NCBI RefSeq assembly: GCF_026719705.1
Contig: NZ_JAPPRR010000001.1
Coordinates: 1,651,255-1,715,254 of the forward strand
DNA from: Pseudokordiimonas caeni
GTDB taxonomy: Bacteria; Pseudomonadota; Alphaproteobacteria; Sphingomonadales; Kordiimonadaceae
DNA: 64,000 nt
Direction of reading: 5' to 3'
Shown here: in pieces, positions 33,202 to 40,924 of the stretch
Layout: the number at the start of each line of letters is the position of its first letter
Numbering within the stretch: position 1 is the first letter of the stretch
Notes under the pieces: generated by a model
The model's database searches: none
What the model was told of the DNA's origin: nothing
The model's input: the letters and a program-made list of their open reading frames with translations, nothing else
Translations under genes and position numbers: made by a program

Positions 33202-33597
33202 TTAACGGCCGATATGCCGGTCGGCCCTTTGCATGCTGATGGCCGCAACGCCCGCGCCAATCGCAAGGGCTGCTATGCCACTCATCACCGGATGCTCGCG
33301 GATCGTATCGGTCAGGGCATCCGCCCGGTCGCGGGCGATGCGGGCAGCCTCGCGCGAGACTTCCTCGGCTCGGTGACCAGCACGCGTCAGCCCATCTGTG
33401 GCCTGGTCGGCTGCGTGATTTACGGCATTGTCACCGTTGGCGATTGTGCGGGCGGCCAAAAGCCCGGCGCCCACCGCGACCATCGTCAGCGGTACCGCAT
33501 TGTCCTTGATGAAGTCGGTGGTGGCCTCCATCGCGGGCCTGTTGTCATCAATCGCTTTCGCGATCTTCTTTGCTGTTTTGGATTTCTTTTGAGCCAT
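33202..33597 (-). CDS. Small membrane-associated protein with ElaB/DUF883-like look
   Basis: A 131-residue basic protein. A Lys-rich start (AQKKSKTAKKIAKAIDD) precedes a hydrophobic stretch near 45-62 (VPLTMVAVGAGLLAART), a helical central region, and a C-terminal hydrophobic segment (SGIAALAIGAGVAAISM). The end resembles inner-membrane stress proteins of the ElaB/YgaM type, but identity is not proven. ATG 33597 follows AAAGGAG and lies inside the end of the holin-like gene (50-nt overlap). Confidence 0.7.
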   Translation of the reverse strand: MAQKKSKTAKKIAKAIDDNRPAMEATTDFIKDNAVPLTMVAVGAGLLAARTIANGDNAVNHAADQATDGLTRAGHRAEEVSREAARIARDRADALTDTIREHPVMSGIAALAIGAGVAAISMQRADRHIGR

Positions 33598-33997
33598 TTT
33601 CAAACTCCTTTCTGTTTGTTTCCGAAGACGTGGCACCATTGCCATCGATACGTACCGGCCAGATCATCAGCGCAACGGCGAGAAGGGTGAATATAAGCGC
33701 CACTGCGAGGCACGCTGCCCAATCCGGCATCATGGTTTCAAGATAGGCAGACAGCCCGAGCGACAACCAGATCAGCGCCAGTATCGCTGCCACCAGCCCC
33801 AAAGAGCGGACGGCCATTCCTTTCAGGTAACCGCGGGCGCGGTCGGTCAGCCGGTCGCTGACCATGTCGGCCGCATGCGAGGCGATCACATCAAGGCCTG
33901 ATGTCAGGGCCGTCGCCATGCTATCGAGGAACCCGGCATTCCGGGGGCGAGTGTCAGACGGCCGCGGGGCCTCCCAGTCAGTCGCCTGATCCGGCAT
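33548..33997 (-). CDS. Holin-superfamily (Phage_holin_3_6/DUF1469-like) membrane protein
   Basis: A 149-residue protein with a polar N-terminus, a helix ending in SDRLTDRARGYLKGMAVRS, and two hydrophobic segments (about 66-88 and 93-115) separated by a short loop. This is the layout of the actinobacterial/proteobacterial putative holin family 3 found outside phages. The C-terminal 30 residues are charged. It overlaps the preceding gene by 20 nt and the next by 50 nt. There are no phage genes nearby, so a cell-lysis role is unlikely. Confidence 0.7.
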   Translation of the reverse strand: MPDQATDWEAPRPSDTRPRNAGFLDSMATALTSGLDVIASHAADMVSDRLTDRARGYLKGMAVRSLGLVAAILALIWLSLGLSAYLETMMPDWAACLAVALIFTLLAVALMIWPVRIDGNGATSSETNRKEFENGSKEIQNSKEDRESD

Positions 33998-34367
33998 GTC
34001 CGGCCCTGTTCAGATAATGGGCGAGTGCGGCACCGGCGATGGCAGCCCCTCCCAGATACAGCCAGGGATAGCGTTCCGATCCTTCCTGCACCTTGCAGAG
34101 AAGATCATTGGCATCGAGCTTCAGCATGTCGGACGACCAGCGACCGACCCCTTCCGCCGCTGCGGCGGTAAGGTTTGCGGCACTCTCGTGCCCTGTCTGC
34201 TCGAGACTACCGGACGCGGCCTTCATCGCCATCGTCAGATCGTCGACCTGAATGGCAAGCGCCTTCTGCTGCTCTGCCAGAAAGGCATCGATTGCCAGGC
34301 GAATAACATCTTCAGGGCGTTTCGCCCCGCCGTTTGCCTTGCGTGTTGTCTGTACTGGCTTTGCCAT
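33978..34367 (-). CDS. Hypothetical protein with C-terminal membrane segment
   Basis: A 129-residue protein. The first 20 residues are basic and probably disordered, followed by helices with EDVIRLAIDAFLAEQQKALAIQVDDL and a short hydrophobic segment near the end (WLYLGGAAIAGAALAHYL). The order of genes and overlaps (DUF1328, this gene, holin-like, ElaB-like) suggests a stress-induced inner-membrane set. No family recognised. Confidence 0.68.
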   Translation of the reverse strand: MAKPVQTTRKANGGAKRPEDVIRLAIDAFLAEQQKALAIQVDDLTMAMKAASGSLEQTGHESAANLTAAAAEGVGRWSSDMLKLDANDLLCKVQEGSERYPWLYLGGAAIAGAALAHYLNRAGHAGSGD

Positions 34368-34421
34368 GGTTTCACTCCTTCCGGTCAGCCGTTTTCAATC
34401 GTCAAATGCCACAGATTGCCA

Positions 34422-34604
34422 TCAAACCGGCGGCGGCGGACGGCGCCCGCTGATCAGGCTGGCGACCAGCGTGATCACAAAGAGCACGAGGAAGATAAAG
34501 AACAGGAATTGCGCAATTTCCGTGGCCGCAGCCGCGATACCGCCAAAACCGAACACGGCGGCGATAAGCGCAATGATGAAAAACGTGATTGCCAGGCGTA
34601 GCAT
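34422..34604 (-). CDS. DUF1328 (UPF0391) small membrane protein
   Basis: A 60-residue protein with two hydrophobic helices (about 4-22 and 29-50) and a short Pro/Arg tail. [22 protein letters not shown] and the [18 protein letters not shown] run match the YtjA/DUF1328 family, common in stress regulons. It appears first in a four-gene minus-strand unit. GGAG lies upstream of the ATG. Confidence 0.88.
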   Translation of the reverse strand: MLRLAITFFIIALIAAVFGFGGIAAAATEIAQFLFFIFLVLFVITLVASLISGRRPPPPV

Positions 34605-34636
34605 TCGGCATCTCCTTCTTTTCGCCCCAACTCATG

Positions 34637-34661
34637 AACGAGTTGTGATCAAAAGGGTTGC
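34637..34661 (-). promoter_or_regulatory. Possible EcfG-type promoter for the membrane-protein operon
   Basis: GCAAC-N16-CGTT on the minus strand, one mismatch, 32 nt to the DUF1328 ATG. The same GCAAC variant occurs before the LigD-like genes. Confidence 0.55.
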
Positions 34662-34695
34662 AATCATTGCTGGAATGCCCGATGCGCGGTCGCCT

Positions 34696-35265
34696 TCATG
34701 TCGCCTGGCCGGGATGGCGGCCTTCCGAGAATTCCTCCACCATCTTCGCGCAGAAGATATCAAGGTCTGCGGGCTTGCGGCTTGTGACGAGCCCTTCATC
34801 GACCACCACTTCGGCATCAACCCAGCTGGCCCCGGCGTTGGTGAGGTCGGTCTTCAGGCTTGGCCACGAGGTAACCTTGCGGTTCACGAGGACGCCTGCC
34901 TCCGCCAGCATCCATGGTCCGTGGCATATCGCGGCAACCGGTTTCGATTGTTCGAAAAAGGCCCGCGTGAAGGCAACGGCCTTCTTGTCGAGCCGCAACT
35001 GGTCGGGATTGCGAAGGCCGCCCGGCAGGACAAGGCCGTCATAATCCTCCGCCTTTGCCGAGGCAACGGCGCGGTCGACCTTGAAGGCCTCGCCCGGCTC
35101 GCCATGTCGTTCAGCCCTGATCGAACCGAGCGTCGGTGAGATCAGGTCGATCTCCGCCCCCGCTTCCCTTGCGGCATTCCATGGTTGTGTCAGCTCCGTT
35201 TCCTCAACGCCGTCGGTCGCGAGGAAAGCGATCCTTCGTCCCGAAAGTCTCTTTTTACCCATCAT
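34696..35265 (-). CDS. DJ-1/PfpI-family class I GATase-like protein
   Basis: A 189-residue protein of the PfpI/YhbO group, often active as glyoxalase or protein deglycase and protective under oxidative stress. RIAFLATDGVEETELTQPWNAAREAGAEIDLISP is the family start. The nucleophile elbow AICHGPWML supplies Cys and His, and the catalytic Glu lies in the first motif. ATG 35265 follows AAAGGA. The gene lies 13 nt after the GATase gene and shares its promoter. Confidence 0.9.
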   Translation of the reverse strand: MMGKKRLSGRRIAFLATDGVEETELTQPWNAAREAGAEIDLISPTLGSIRAERHGEPGEAFKVDRAVASAKAEDYDGLVLPGGLRNPDQLRLDKKAVAFTRAFFEQSKPVAAICHGPWMLAEAGVLVNRKVTSWPSLKTDLTNAGASWVDAEVVVDEGLVTSRKPADLDIFCAKMVEEFSEGRHPGQAT

Positions 35266-35278
35266 CTTTCTGTTCCTT

Positions 35279-35974
35279 TCATGCTGTTGTGACACAACCG
35301 CCCTGTTCCACCGCTTGCCGGCAGAGAAACCTGAAAAGGCCCAGCTGGCGGCTGTCCCAGGGCAGATATTCCGGGTGCCATTGCACCCCGACAAGGCAGG
35401 GCCGGGAGGGATCTTCCACCGCGAGGGTCATGCCGTCCCGGTCATGTGCCGTTGCAACGAGCCCCTGCCCGAGCCGGTCGACAGCCTGCCGGTGCAGGCT
35501 ATTGACGCGAACCGACTGCCTGCCGAGAATGCTGCCAAGCCTGCTTGCCTGATCAATCATCACACGGCGGCGCGGCAGCAGCACCCGGCCACGAGGCGCC
35601 CGTTTGTAAACCGCGACAATGTCCTGAATGAGCGTTCCGCCGAGATGCACATTGATCATCTGTGACCCCCGGCAAACCCCCAGCACGGGCATCTCCCGCG
35701 CCAGCGCCTTGTCGATCAGGTCACGCTCAAGGGCATCGCGCTTGGCGTCGAAACGCACATTGGGCCGCAATTCGCCACCATAGATTTCAGCCCCGATATC
35801 ATCACCGCCGCCAACCACAAGGCCGTCCAGACGGTCGATATCAACGGGGTCCGAAGGAGTGATCCTGACCGGTGTGCCAGCGCTCCTGAGGACCGCCAGA
35901 CGGTTGAAAGTCCAGCTGAACCAGGCACCCTGATCCGAGCAGGTAACACCGATGACGGGGCGGGTTCTGAGCAC
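35279..35974 (-). CDS. Peptidase C26-type gamma-glutamyl hydrolase (PuuD-like class I GATase)
   Basis: A 231-residue hydrolase of the gamma-glutamyl-gamma-aminobutyrate hydrolase family. VIGVTCSD starts the domain, DGLVVGGGDDIGAEIYGG follows, and the catalytic Cys is in LGVCRGSQMINVHLGGTL. The catalytic His-Glu pair is in VQWHPEYLPWDS. Such enzymes cleave gamma-glutamyl amides. Divergent placement beside an amidoligase, which makes amide bonds, suggests paired synthesis and breakdown of one metabolite. Confidence 0.88.
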   Translation of the reverse strand: MLRTRPVIGVTCSDQGAWFSWTFNRLAVLRSAGTPVRITPSDPVDIDRLDGLVVGGGDDIGAEIYGGELRPNVRFDAKRDALERDLIDKALAREMPVLGVCRGSQMINVHLGGTLIQDIVAVYKRAPRGRVLLPRRRVMIDQASRLGSILGRQSVRVNSLHRQAVDRLGQGLVATAHDRDGMTLAVEDPSRPCLVGVQWHPEYLPWDSRQLGLFRFLCRQAVEQGGCVTTA

Positions 35975-36008
35975 CGTATCTCCTTGTTGCAGTTTGCGGT
36001 TATAAGAG

Positions 36009-36034
36009 AACGTCCTCCACGGTGCGGACGTTCC
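36009..36034 (-). promoter_or_regulatory. EcfG-type promoter for the GATase/DJ-1 pair
   Basis: GGAAC-N17-CGTT on the minus strand, 34 nt to the ATG at 35974; divergent from the promoter at 36051. Confidence 0.62.
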
Positions 36035-36050
36035 GAATGACTGACCTGCG

Positions 36051-36075
36051 GGAACGGCAAAGCGAACCTACCGTT
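36051..36075 (+). promoter_or_regulatory. EcfG-type promoter for the amidoligase
   Basis: Exact GGAAC-N16-CGTT, 64 nt to the ATG at 36140. Confidence 0.75.
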
Positions 36076-36139
36076 AAAATGTCGGATTTGGCTGCGACGA
36101 TCAGTTTCACGTGCCAACAGGAAAAGGAGACGACGAACA

Positions 36140-37126
36140 GTGACAAAACCCCAGATGCCCCCGATTGAAACAACCGCCGGGAGCGACGCCCGGCGCGTCG
36201 GCGTTGAAATCGAATTTGCGGGGCTTGCCCCCGGGGATGCGGCCGGCGTGGTACAGGATTGTTTCGGCGGATCACTGTCGCAGGTCGATCTTTACCACTG
36301 GAAAGTTGCGGGTTCCGCCCTTGGCGACTTCAACGTCAAGCTTGATACGCAATATGTGGAAAAGGGCAGCAGCGAACTGCAGCGCATGATCGAGAAGGCG
36401 GACGAAGACCTCGGTGTCAGGCTCAGGCAGTTTGTCGGCCAGCTTAGCGAAAATCTGGTACCGACCGAAGTTGTCGGCCCACCAATTGCCATGGCCGATA
36501 TCGGCGAGATGGACCGCCTGTGCAATCAGCTTCACAAGGCGGGCGCCAAAGACGGCCACCGCAACCCCTTGCATGCCTTCGGATTGCATCTGAACCCCGA
36601 AGTCAGCGGCACAGAGGTGGGCGATATCCTGCCCACCCTGCAGGCCTATCTCTTCCTGTCGCCATGGCTGCGCGAAAAGGTCGGGCTTGATCTGTCCCGC
36701 CGCCTGTTACCCTTTATCGACCCGTTCCCCGACGAATACGGCTCCTTGGTGGTGCGCGCCGACTATGAGCCTTCGATGGAGGAACTGATCTGCGACTATC
36801 TTGACCATAACGACACCCGCAATCGGGAGCTCGACCTCCTGCCCCTTTTCGCTCATATCGACCGGGACCTCGTTAGCAGCCGGATCGACGATCCCCGGAT
36901 CAAGTCGCGGCCAACCTTTCATTACCGGCTGCCCGAAGCGCGGCTTGAAAGTGAAGACTGGTCCGTTGCCATCGAATGGAACCGCTGGGTGCTTGTCGAG
37001 CGACTGGCGGCAGACGACAAGGCCATGGCCGACCTTCTGGCAATGGGTGATTATCCGAAGGCGCCCGAAGAAATTGCGAATTTCATCGGCACCGTTACAG
37101 GAACCGGGCTTGCACCAACGCGTTGA
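36140..37126 (+). CDS. Amidoligase-family enzyme (glutamine-synthetase-like fold)
   Basis: A 328-residue protein with features of the putative amidoligase family, ATP-dependent COOH-NH2 ligases related to glutamine synthetase. RVGVEIEFAGL carries the expected metal-binding Glu pair, HAFGLHLNPEV the His/Asn metal segment, and RPTFHYRLPEA the basic phosphate-contact region. Family members are predicted to make unusual peptides or modify proteins; the substrate here is unknown. It faces a gamma-glutamyl hydrolase gene across 165 bp, with a stress promoter for each. Confidence 0.8.
   Translation: MTKPQMPPIETTAGSDARRVGVEIEFAGLAPGDAAGVVQDCFGGSLSQVDLYHWKVAGSALGDFNVKLDTQYVEKGSSELQRMIEKADEDLGVRLRQFVGQLSENLVPTEVVGPPIAMADIGEMDRLCNQLHKAGAKDGHRNPLHAFGLHLNPEVSGTEVGDILPTLQAYLFLSPWLREKVGLDLSRRLLPFIDPFPDEYGSLVVRADYEPSMEELICDYLDHNDTRNRELDLLPLFAHIDRDLVSSRIDDPRIKSRPTFHYRLPEARLESEDWSVAIEWNRWVLVERLAADDKAMADLLAMGDYPKAPEEIANFIGTVTGTGLAPTR
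37100..37124 (+). promoter_or_regulatory. EcfG-type promoter for the nitroreductase-like gene
   Basis: Exact GGAAC-N16-CGTT lying inside the last codons of the amidoligase gene, 37 nt to ATG 37162. Confidence 0.75.
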
Positions 37127-37161
37127 TCGGTAAATTTCCCCAACGATGGAGATGCACCGAA

Positions 37162-37779
37162 ATGACCAGCATGGCAGACTTGCGCGATCCCGATACCCCC
37201 TTGCCCGCCCCGGCGCTTGATCAGTTGTTCCGAGAGGCCAGAACCTACGCCGAATGGCGCGACAAACCGGTAAACCCGGAAACGCTGCAAACACTCTATG
37301 ATCTGCTGCGGCTTGGCCCCACCTCGGCCAATTGCTGCCCTGCCCGCTTTGTCTTCGTGGCAACACCGGCCGGCAAGGAAAGCCTGCGTCCCCATCTTGC
37401 CAAAGGCAATGTCGAGCAGACGATGAGTGCACCTTGCACCGTTATCGTCGCCTATGATCCGCGCTTCTATGAGAAGATGCCGACCCTGTACCGACAGGCC
37501 GACATGAAAGCCTATTTCTCGAAAGATCCCGATTTCACGTATGAAAATGCTCTCCGGAACGGATCGCTGCAGGGCGCCTACCTGATCCTTGCCGCCCGTT
37601 CGCTCGGGCTCGATTGCGGCCCGATGTCGGGCTTCAACAACAAGACGCTGGACGAAACCTTCTTCGCCGAGACGGGTTGGAAATCCAACTTCCTCTGCAA
37701 TCTGGGCTATGGCCGGAAGGACTCGCTCACCCCTCGCAACACGCGCCTTTCCTTCAAGGAAGCTTGTCGGGTCGCCTGA
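37162..37779 (+). CDS. RutE-like nitroreductase family protein (malonic semialdehyde reductase type)
   Basis: A 205-residue FMN-dependent NAD(P)H oxidoreductase. TYAEWRDKPVNPETLQTLYDLLRLGPTSANCCPARFVFV and NGSLQGAYLILAARSLGLDCGPMSGF are signatures of RutE/HadB nitroreductases, which reduce malonic semialdehyde to 3-hydroxypropionate in uracil breakdown. No other rut genes are here, so a detoxification role for reactive aldehydes or quinones is possible. ATG 37162 follows GGAG at 10 nt; ATG 37171 is an alternative. Confidence 0.88.
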   Translation: MTSMADLRDPDTPLPAPALDQLFREARTYAEWRDKPVNPETLQTLYDLLRLGPTSANCCPARFVFVATPAGKESLRPHLAKGNVEQTMSAPCTVIVAYDPRFYEKMPTLYRQADMKAYFSKDPDFTYENALRNGSLQGAYLILAARSLGLDCGPMSGFNNKTLDETFFAETGWKSNFLCNLGYGRKDSLTPRNTRLSFKEACRVA

Positions 37780-37782
37780 CCC

Positions 37783-38550
37783 TCAAACGAGCCAGGAGAG
37801 ACCCATCCAGAGCCCCATGCCCACCATGACCAGATTTTCCGTCAGGGAAATGAAACCGAGCGGCACATCGGAATCGCCGCCAACGCAGGCACATTTCAGG
37901 TCACGTTTCTCCAGATAAACGGCCTTGAAGACCGAAGCAACGCCGACACCGCCGATGAAGAGCGCTATCGGCGCCGCAAGCGTCCCGAAAACCCCGCCCG
38001 CAACCATCAGGACGCCCGCGCCGGCTTCCGCAAACGGATATACAAAGGCATATGGGACCCACCTGCGCGCCAGCAGGTCATACTGGAGAAACATTGTCGA
38101 AAAGCTCTCAAGGTCCCGCAGCTTCTGAATCCCCAGAACACACATCGAGAAGGCTGCGAACCAAAGGATTGTTTTCCCTGAAACAAGCAGCCCCGTGGCC
38201 GCTGCACTGGCCGCAATCGCCATCAGGGCACATGTGGAGAAAATGACAATGACCGGCCAATAGGACGTGCCGTTCTGCCTCGTCTCATCATCCGAAAACA
38301 TTGCGCGAAGCTCATCGTAGCCGCCGACCCGCTTGCCCCTGATGAAGGTTTGCGGGGTTGTCTCGACATTGTGGCGACGCATGAAGGCCTCCGTCTCCTC
38401 CCGCGTCGTCAGGTGATGGTCTTCGACCTCAAAGCCATGGTGTCTCAACAGCCATCTGGACTTTAATCCGTAGGGGCAGAGATGGTCAGGCATGACCATC
38501 CGGTAGAGGACTGCTTTTTTGGCGATCTGATCATTATCCTGCTCGAACAT
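37783..38550 (-). CDS. Glutaredoxin-MauE fusion membrane protein
   Basis: A 255-residue protein. Residues about 12-80 are a glutaredoxin-like thioredoxin fold with a CPYG motif (HLCPYGLKSRWLLRHHGF) and TTPQTFIRGKRVGGYDEL. Residues about 95-255 hold four or five membrane helices with QKLRDLESFSTMFLQYDLLARRWVPYAFVYPFAEAGAGVLM, as in MauE/DoxX-type redox proteins. A CACVGGDSDVPLGFISLTENLVM motif is near the end. It may pass reducing power across the membrane. ATG 38550 follows AAGGGAA. Confidence 0.85.
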   Translation of the reverse strand: MFEQDNDQIAKKAVLYRMVMPDHLCPYGLKSRWLLRHHGFEVEDHHLTTREETEAFMRRHNVETTPQTFIRGKRVGGYDELRAMFSDDETRQNGTSYWPVIVIFSTCALMAIAASAAATGLLVSGKTILWFAAFSMCVLGIQKLRDLESFSTMFLQYDLLARRWVPYAFVYPFAEAGAGVLMVAGGVFGTLAAPIALFIGGVGVASVFKAVYLEKRDLKCACVGGDSDVPLGFISLTENLVMVGMGLWMGLSWLV

Positions 38551-38589
38551 GGATTTTCCCTTGGCTGTTATAACGAGCACAGGGGAACC

Positions 38590-38614
38590 AACGACTGGAA
38601 GCGGCAATAGCTCC
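38590..38614 (-). promoter_or_regulatory. Possible EcfG-type promoter for the glutaredoxin-MauE gene
   Basis: GGAGC-N16-CGTT on the minus strand, one mismatch in the -35 element, 39 nt to ATG 38550. If real it is the right-most member of the stress set. Confidence 0.5.
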
Positions 38615-38743
38615 GGATCATATCGAGCTCAAGAGGATGCAAGTGAGCTTTCGCAGACACCGCATGAGATACAACATGCGAGCGAAAATGCCTTGCAATG
38701 CGTTCTGGCTAGAGGCGGTACCTGCTCGCAGTCGGCTGCAGCT

Positions 38744-40525
38744 CTAAAGTGGCCAGACCCACAGGATCATCGGTATGGCAACGACAGTGATGAGCAGTTC
38801 AAGTGGCAGCCCGACACGCCAGTAATCCCCGAAGTGATAGCCCCCCGGCCCCATGACCAGCGCATTGTTTTTGTGTCCGATCGGGGTCAGGAAAGCGCAG
38901 GACGAGCCAACCGCCACGGCCATCAGGAAGCTGTCGGGGTTGACATCCAGCGCCGACGCCAGACCGATGCCGATGGGTGCCATCATCACCGCTGTCGCCA
39001 CATTGTTCATCAGGTCCGATAGCGTCATCGTCGCAATGAACAGAAGCGTCAGGATGAAGGCCGGCGAATGGCTGCCCGACAGGCTCAAGATACTTTCGGT
39101 GATCAGAACCGTTGCCCCTGTTGTTTCGAGCGCCCCTCCGATCGGAATCATGGCAGCAACCAGCACGATCACGGGCCAGTCAATCGCTTCATAAATATCC
39201 CGGGCCGGCACTATAACAAACAACACCATTCCAAGCGCTGCAAGTGCAAGGGAAACGGTCAGGCTTGCGACGCCAAGCCCCGCAAGCGCCACTGCGCCCG
39301 CGAGCAAACTCGCTGCAATCCATGCATGGCTGCGTTTTCCCATCAGAAAGCCGCGCTCTGCCAGTGGCAAAATCCGAAGCCGCGCCATCGTGTCTGCAAT
39401 GCCGTCGGCATCCCCCTGAAGCAGCAAAACATCGCCCGAACGGAAGACAACCTTGTGAAGACGTTTTCGGATGGTCTGGCCCTGGCGCGAAATCCCCAGC
39501 AGGTTGATGCCGTACCGCGACCTTAACCGCAGCTCACCACTTTCGCGGCCGATCAGGCGGCTGTCGGCCGAAACCACGGCTTCAACGAGTACCACGTCAT
39601 CAGACGCAAAAAGGCCCTTGCCATTGTCGGCGCTGCCTTTTGTCTCGAGCCCAAGTTTGTGGACAAATTTGTCAAGTTCCTTCGGGCCCGTTTCCAGCAA
39701 CAGAATATCCCGTTCCAGAATTGTTGCCGATTTGGGCAGCCGCAGCATGGGCTTGTGGTTGCGCACAATTCCGGCAATGCTGAGATCGCAGGCTTCGGCA
39801 ATTTCTTCAAGCTCTGCCAGCCGCATGCTGACTGCTGACGAGCCTTCGGGCACCAGCACCTCGGCCAGATAGTTACCCACATCAAACAGCTCGTCCGGTG
39901 CCGATTTGGCCTGTCTTTCCCGAGGCAGCAGCCGCCAGCCGACAAGCGCCAGATAGACAATGCCCACTATGGCCACCGCAAGCCCGACCGGGGTGAAATC
40001 AAACATCGAGAAGGGCGCGCCGAGCGCGTCGTTCCGGAAATGACCGATCACGATATTGGGCGGCGTACCGATCAGGGTGATCAATCCCCCGAGGATTGAG
40101 CCGAAAGATAGGGGCATCAACAAGAGTGCTGGCGACCGGTTCGCCTTTTTCGCGCTTTCAATGGTGGCCGGCATCAGAAGCGCAAGCGCTGCCACATTGT
40201 TCATCACCGCCGAGAGGGCGGCGGCAAAACCCGACATGACGCCGATTTGTCCGGCGAGACTTTTGAGGGGCGGTACCACAATATGGGCGACGCGATCAAT
40301 TGCACCCGAGTTGGCCAGCCCCTTGCTGATAATCAGGACGGCCGCCACCGTAATCACCGCCGGGTGGGCAAATCCCTCGAAGGCGGTGTCAGAGGGTACA
40401 ATGCCGATCAGCACGCAGACCAAAAGGGCGCTAATGGCCACAATGTCGTAGCGCCAACGGCCCCATGCGAAAAACACGAAGACACCGGCAAGCACGATGA
40501 AAAGACTGATTTGATCCATGGACAT
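38744..40525 (-). CDS. SLC13/DASS-type anion transporter with two TrkA-C domains
   Basis: A 593-residue inner-membrane transporter. About twelve hydrophobic helices are split by a central cytoplasmic region (about 205-380) with two TrkA-C/RCK-C-like domains. MNNVAALALLMPATIESA plus GTPPNIVIGHFRND and the later SDLMNNVATAVMMAPIGIGLAS are the repeated DASS hairpin motifs that bind sodium and anion. Substrates of this subgroup include sulfate, dicarboxylates and other anions; which is used here is unknown. ATG 40525 is chosen, without a strong ribosome site. Confidence 0.87.
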   Translation of the reverse strand: MSMDQISLFIVLAGVFVFFAWGRWRYDIVAISALLVCVLIGIVPSDTAFEGFAHPAVITVAAVLIISKGLANSGAIDRVAHIVVPPLKSLAGQIGVMSGFAAALSAVMNNVAALALLMPATIESAKKANRSPALLLMPLSFGSILGGLITLIGTPPNIVIGHFRNDALGAPFSMFDFTPVGLAVAIVGIVYLALVGWRLLPRERQAKSAPDELFDVGNYLAEVLVPEGSSAVSMRLAELEEIAEACDLSIAGIVRNHKPMLRLPKSATILERDILLLETGPKELDKFVHKLGLETKGSADNGKGLFASDDVVLVEAVVSADSRLIGRESGELRLRSRYGINLLGISRQGQTIRKRLHKVVFRSGDVLLLQGDADGIADTMARLRILPLAERGFLMGKRSHAWIAASLLAGAVALAGLGVASLTVSLALAALGMVLFVIVPARDIYEAIDWPVIVLVAAMIPIGGALETTGATVLITESILSLSGSHSPAFILTLLFIATMTLSDLMNNVATAVMMAPIGIGLASALDVNPDSFLMAVAVGSSCAFLTPIGHKNNALVMGPGGYHFGDYWRVGLPLELLITVVAIPMILWVWPL

Positions 40526-40924
40526 GCGGCAAGCGTCGCATTCGTCTTGGGCGGTGTAAAGCCCTCCGTTGAGAGCCTCAACAACATATGTGTTGATACC
40601 CCAAAACCTCGTAGATAAGGCATCAGAACGGCACGCCACATCAACGTTCGAAGCGGTTAAAATCGCCAGAAGGGAACAACAGAAAATGTAAAATATATAA
40701 ATTAAATCAATAACTTAAATTCATTGTCGCCCACTGCCGTCACCAGAGTAATAATTATATCAATCAGTTACAAGCACTTGGCGCAAGGTTGGCGCACGAA
40801 ATTTGCTAGTTTCACAATGATTGTAAGCGGCAAATTAGCTGCGCCATGGCGCCGCCTTTGCGTCACTTTGCCCCATAACAGAATTGTCAGAAGACATGTG
40901 CGAAGCGTCTGGTACGATGTCGGC
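40526..40924. other. 399-bp intergenic region at left edge of the metal cassette
   Basis: No gene is seen. The stretch from about 40640 to 40820 is AT-rich and contains the left 86-bp repeat. A perfect 12-bp palindrome GCGCCATGGCGC lies at 40841-40852, which could be an operator for the metal genes, but no regulator gene is adjacent. Confidence 0.5.
40712..40797 (+). repeat. 86-bp direct repeat, left copy flanking the metal cassette
   Basis: Ungapped alignment to 48179-48264 gives 69 of 86 identical positions (80%). The first 15 bases (AACTTAAATTCATTG) are identical, and the last 27 bases, AGCACTTGGCGCA through TTGGCGCAC, differ at two. Within each copy TTGGCGCA occurs twice in tandem. Copies are in the same orientation and about 7.5 kb apart, one on each side of the efflux operon. 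Confidence 0.85.

Noticed and set aside
33548-33997. Holin-like gene as sign of a prophage
   Set aside because: No other phage genes, and the neighbours are stress membrane proteins.
40626-40649. AACG-N15-GTTCG upstream of the SLC13-type gene
   Set aside because: Wrong spacer and mismatched -35, and over 100 nt from the start; not counted as a stress promoter.
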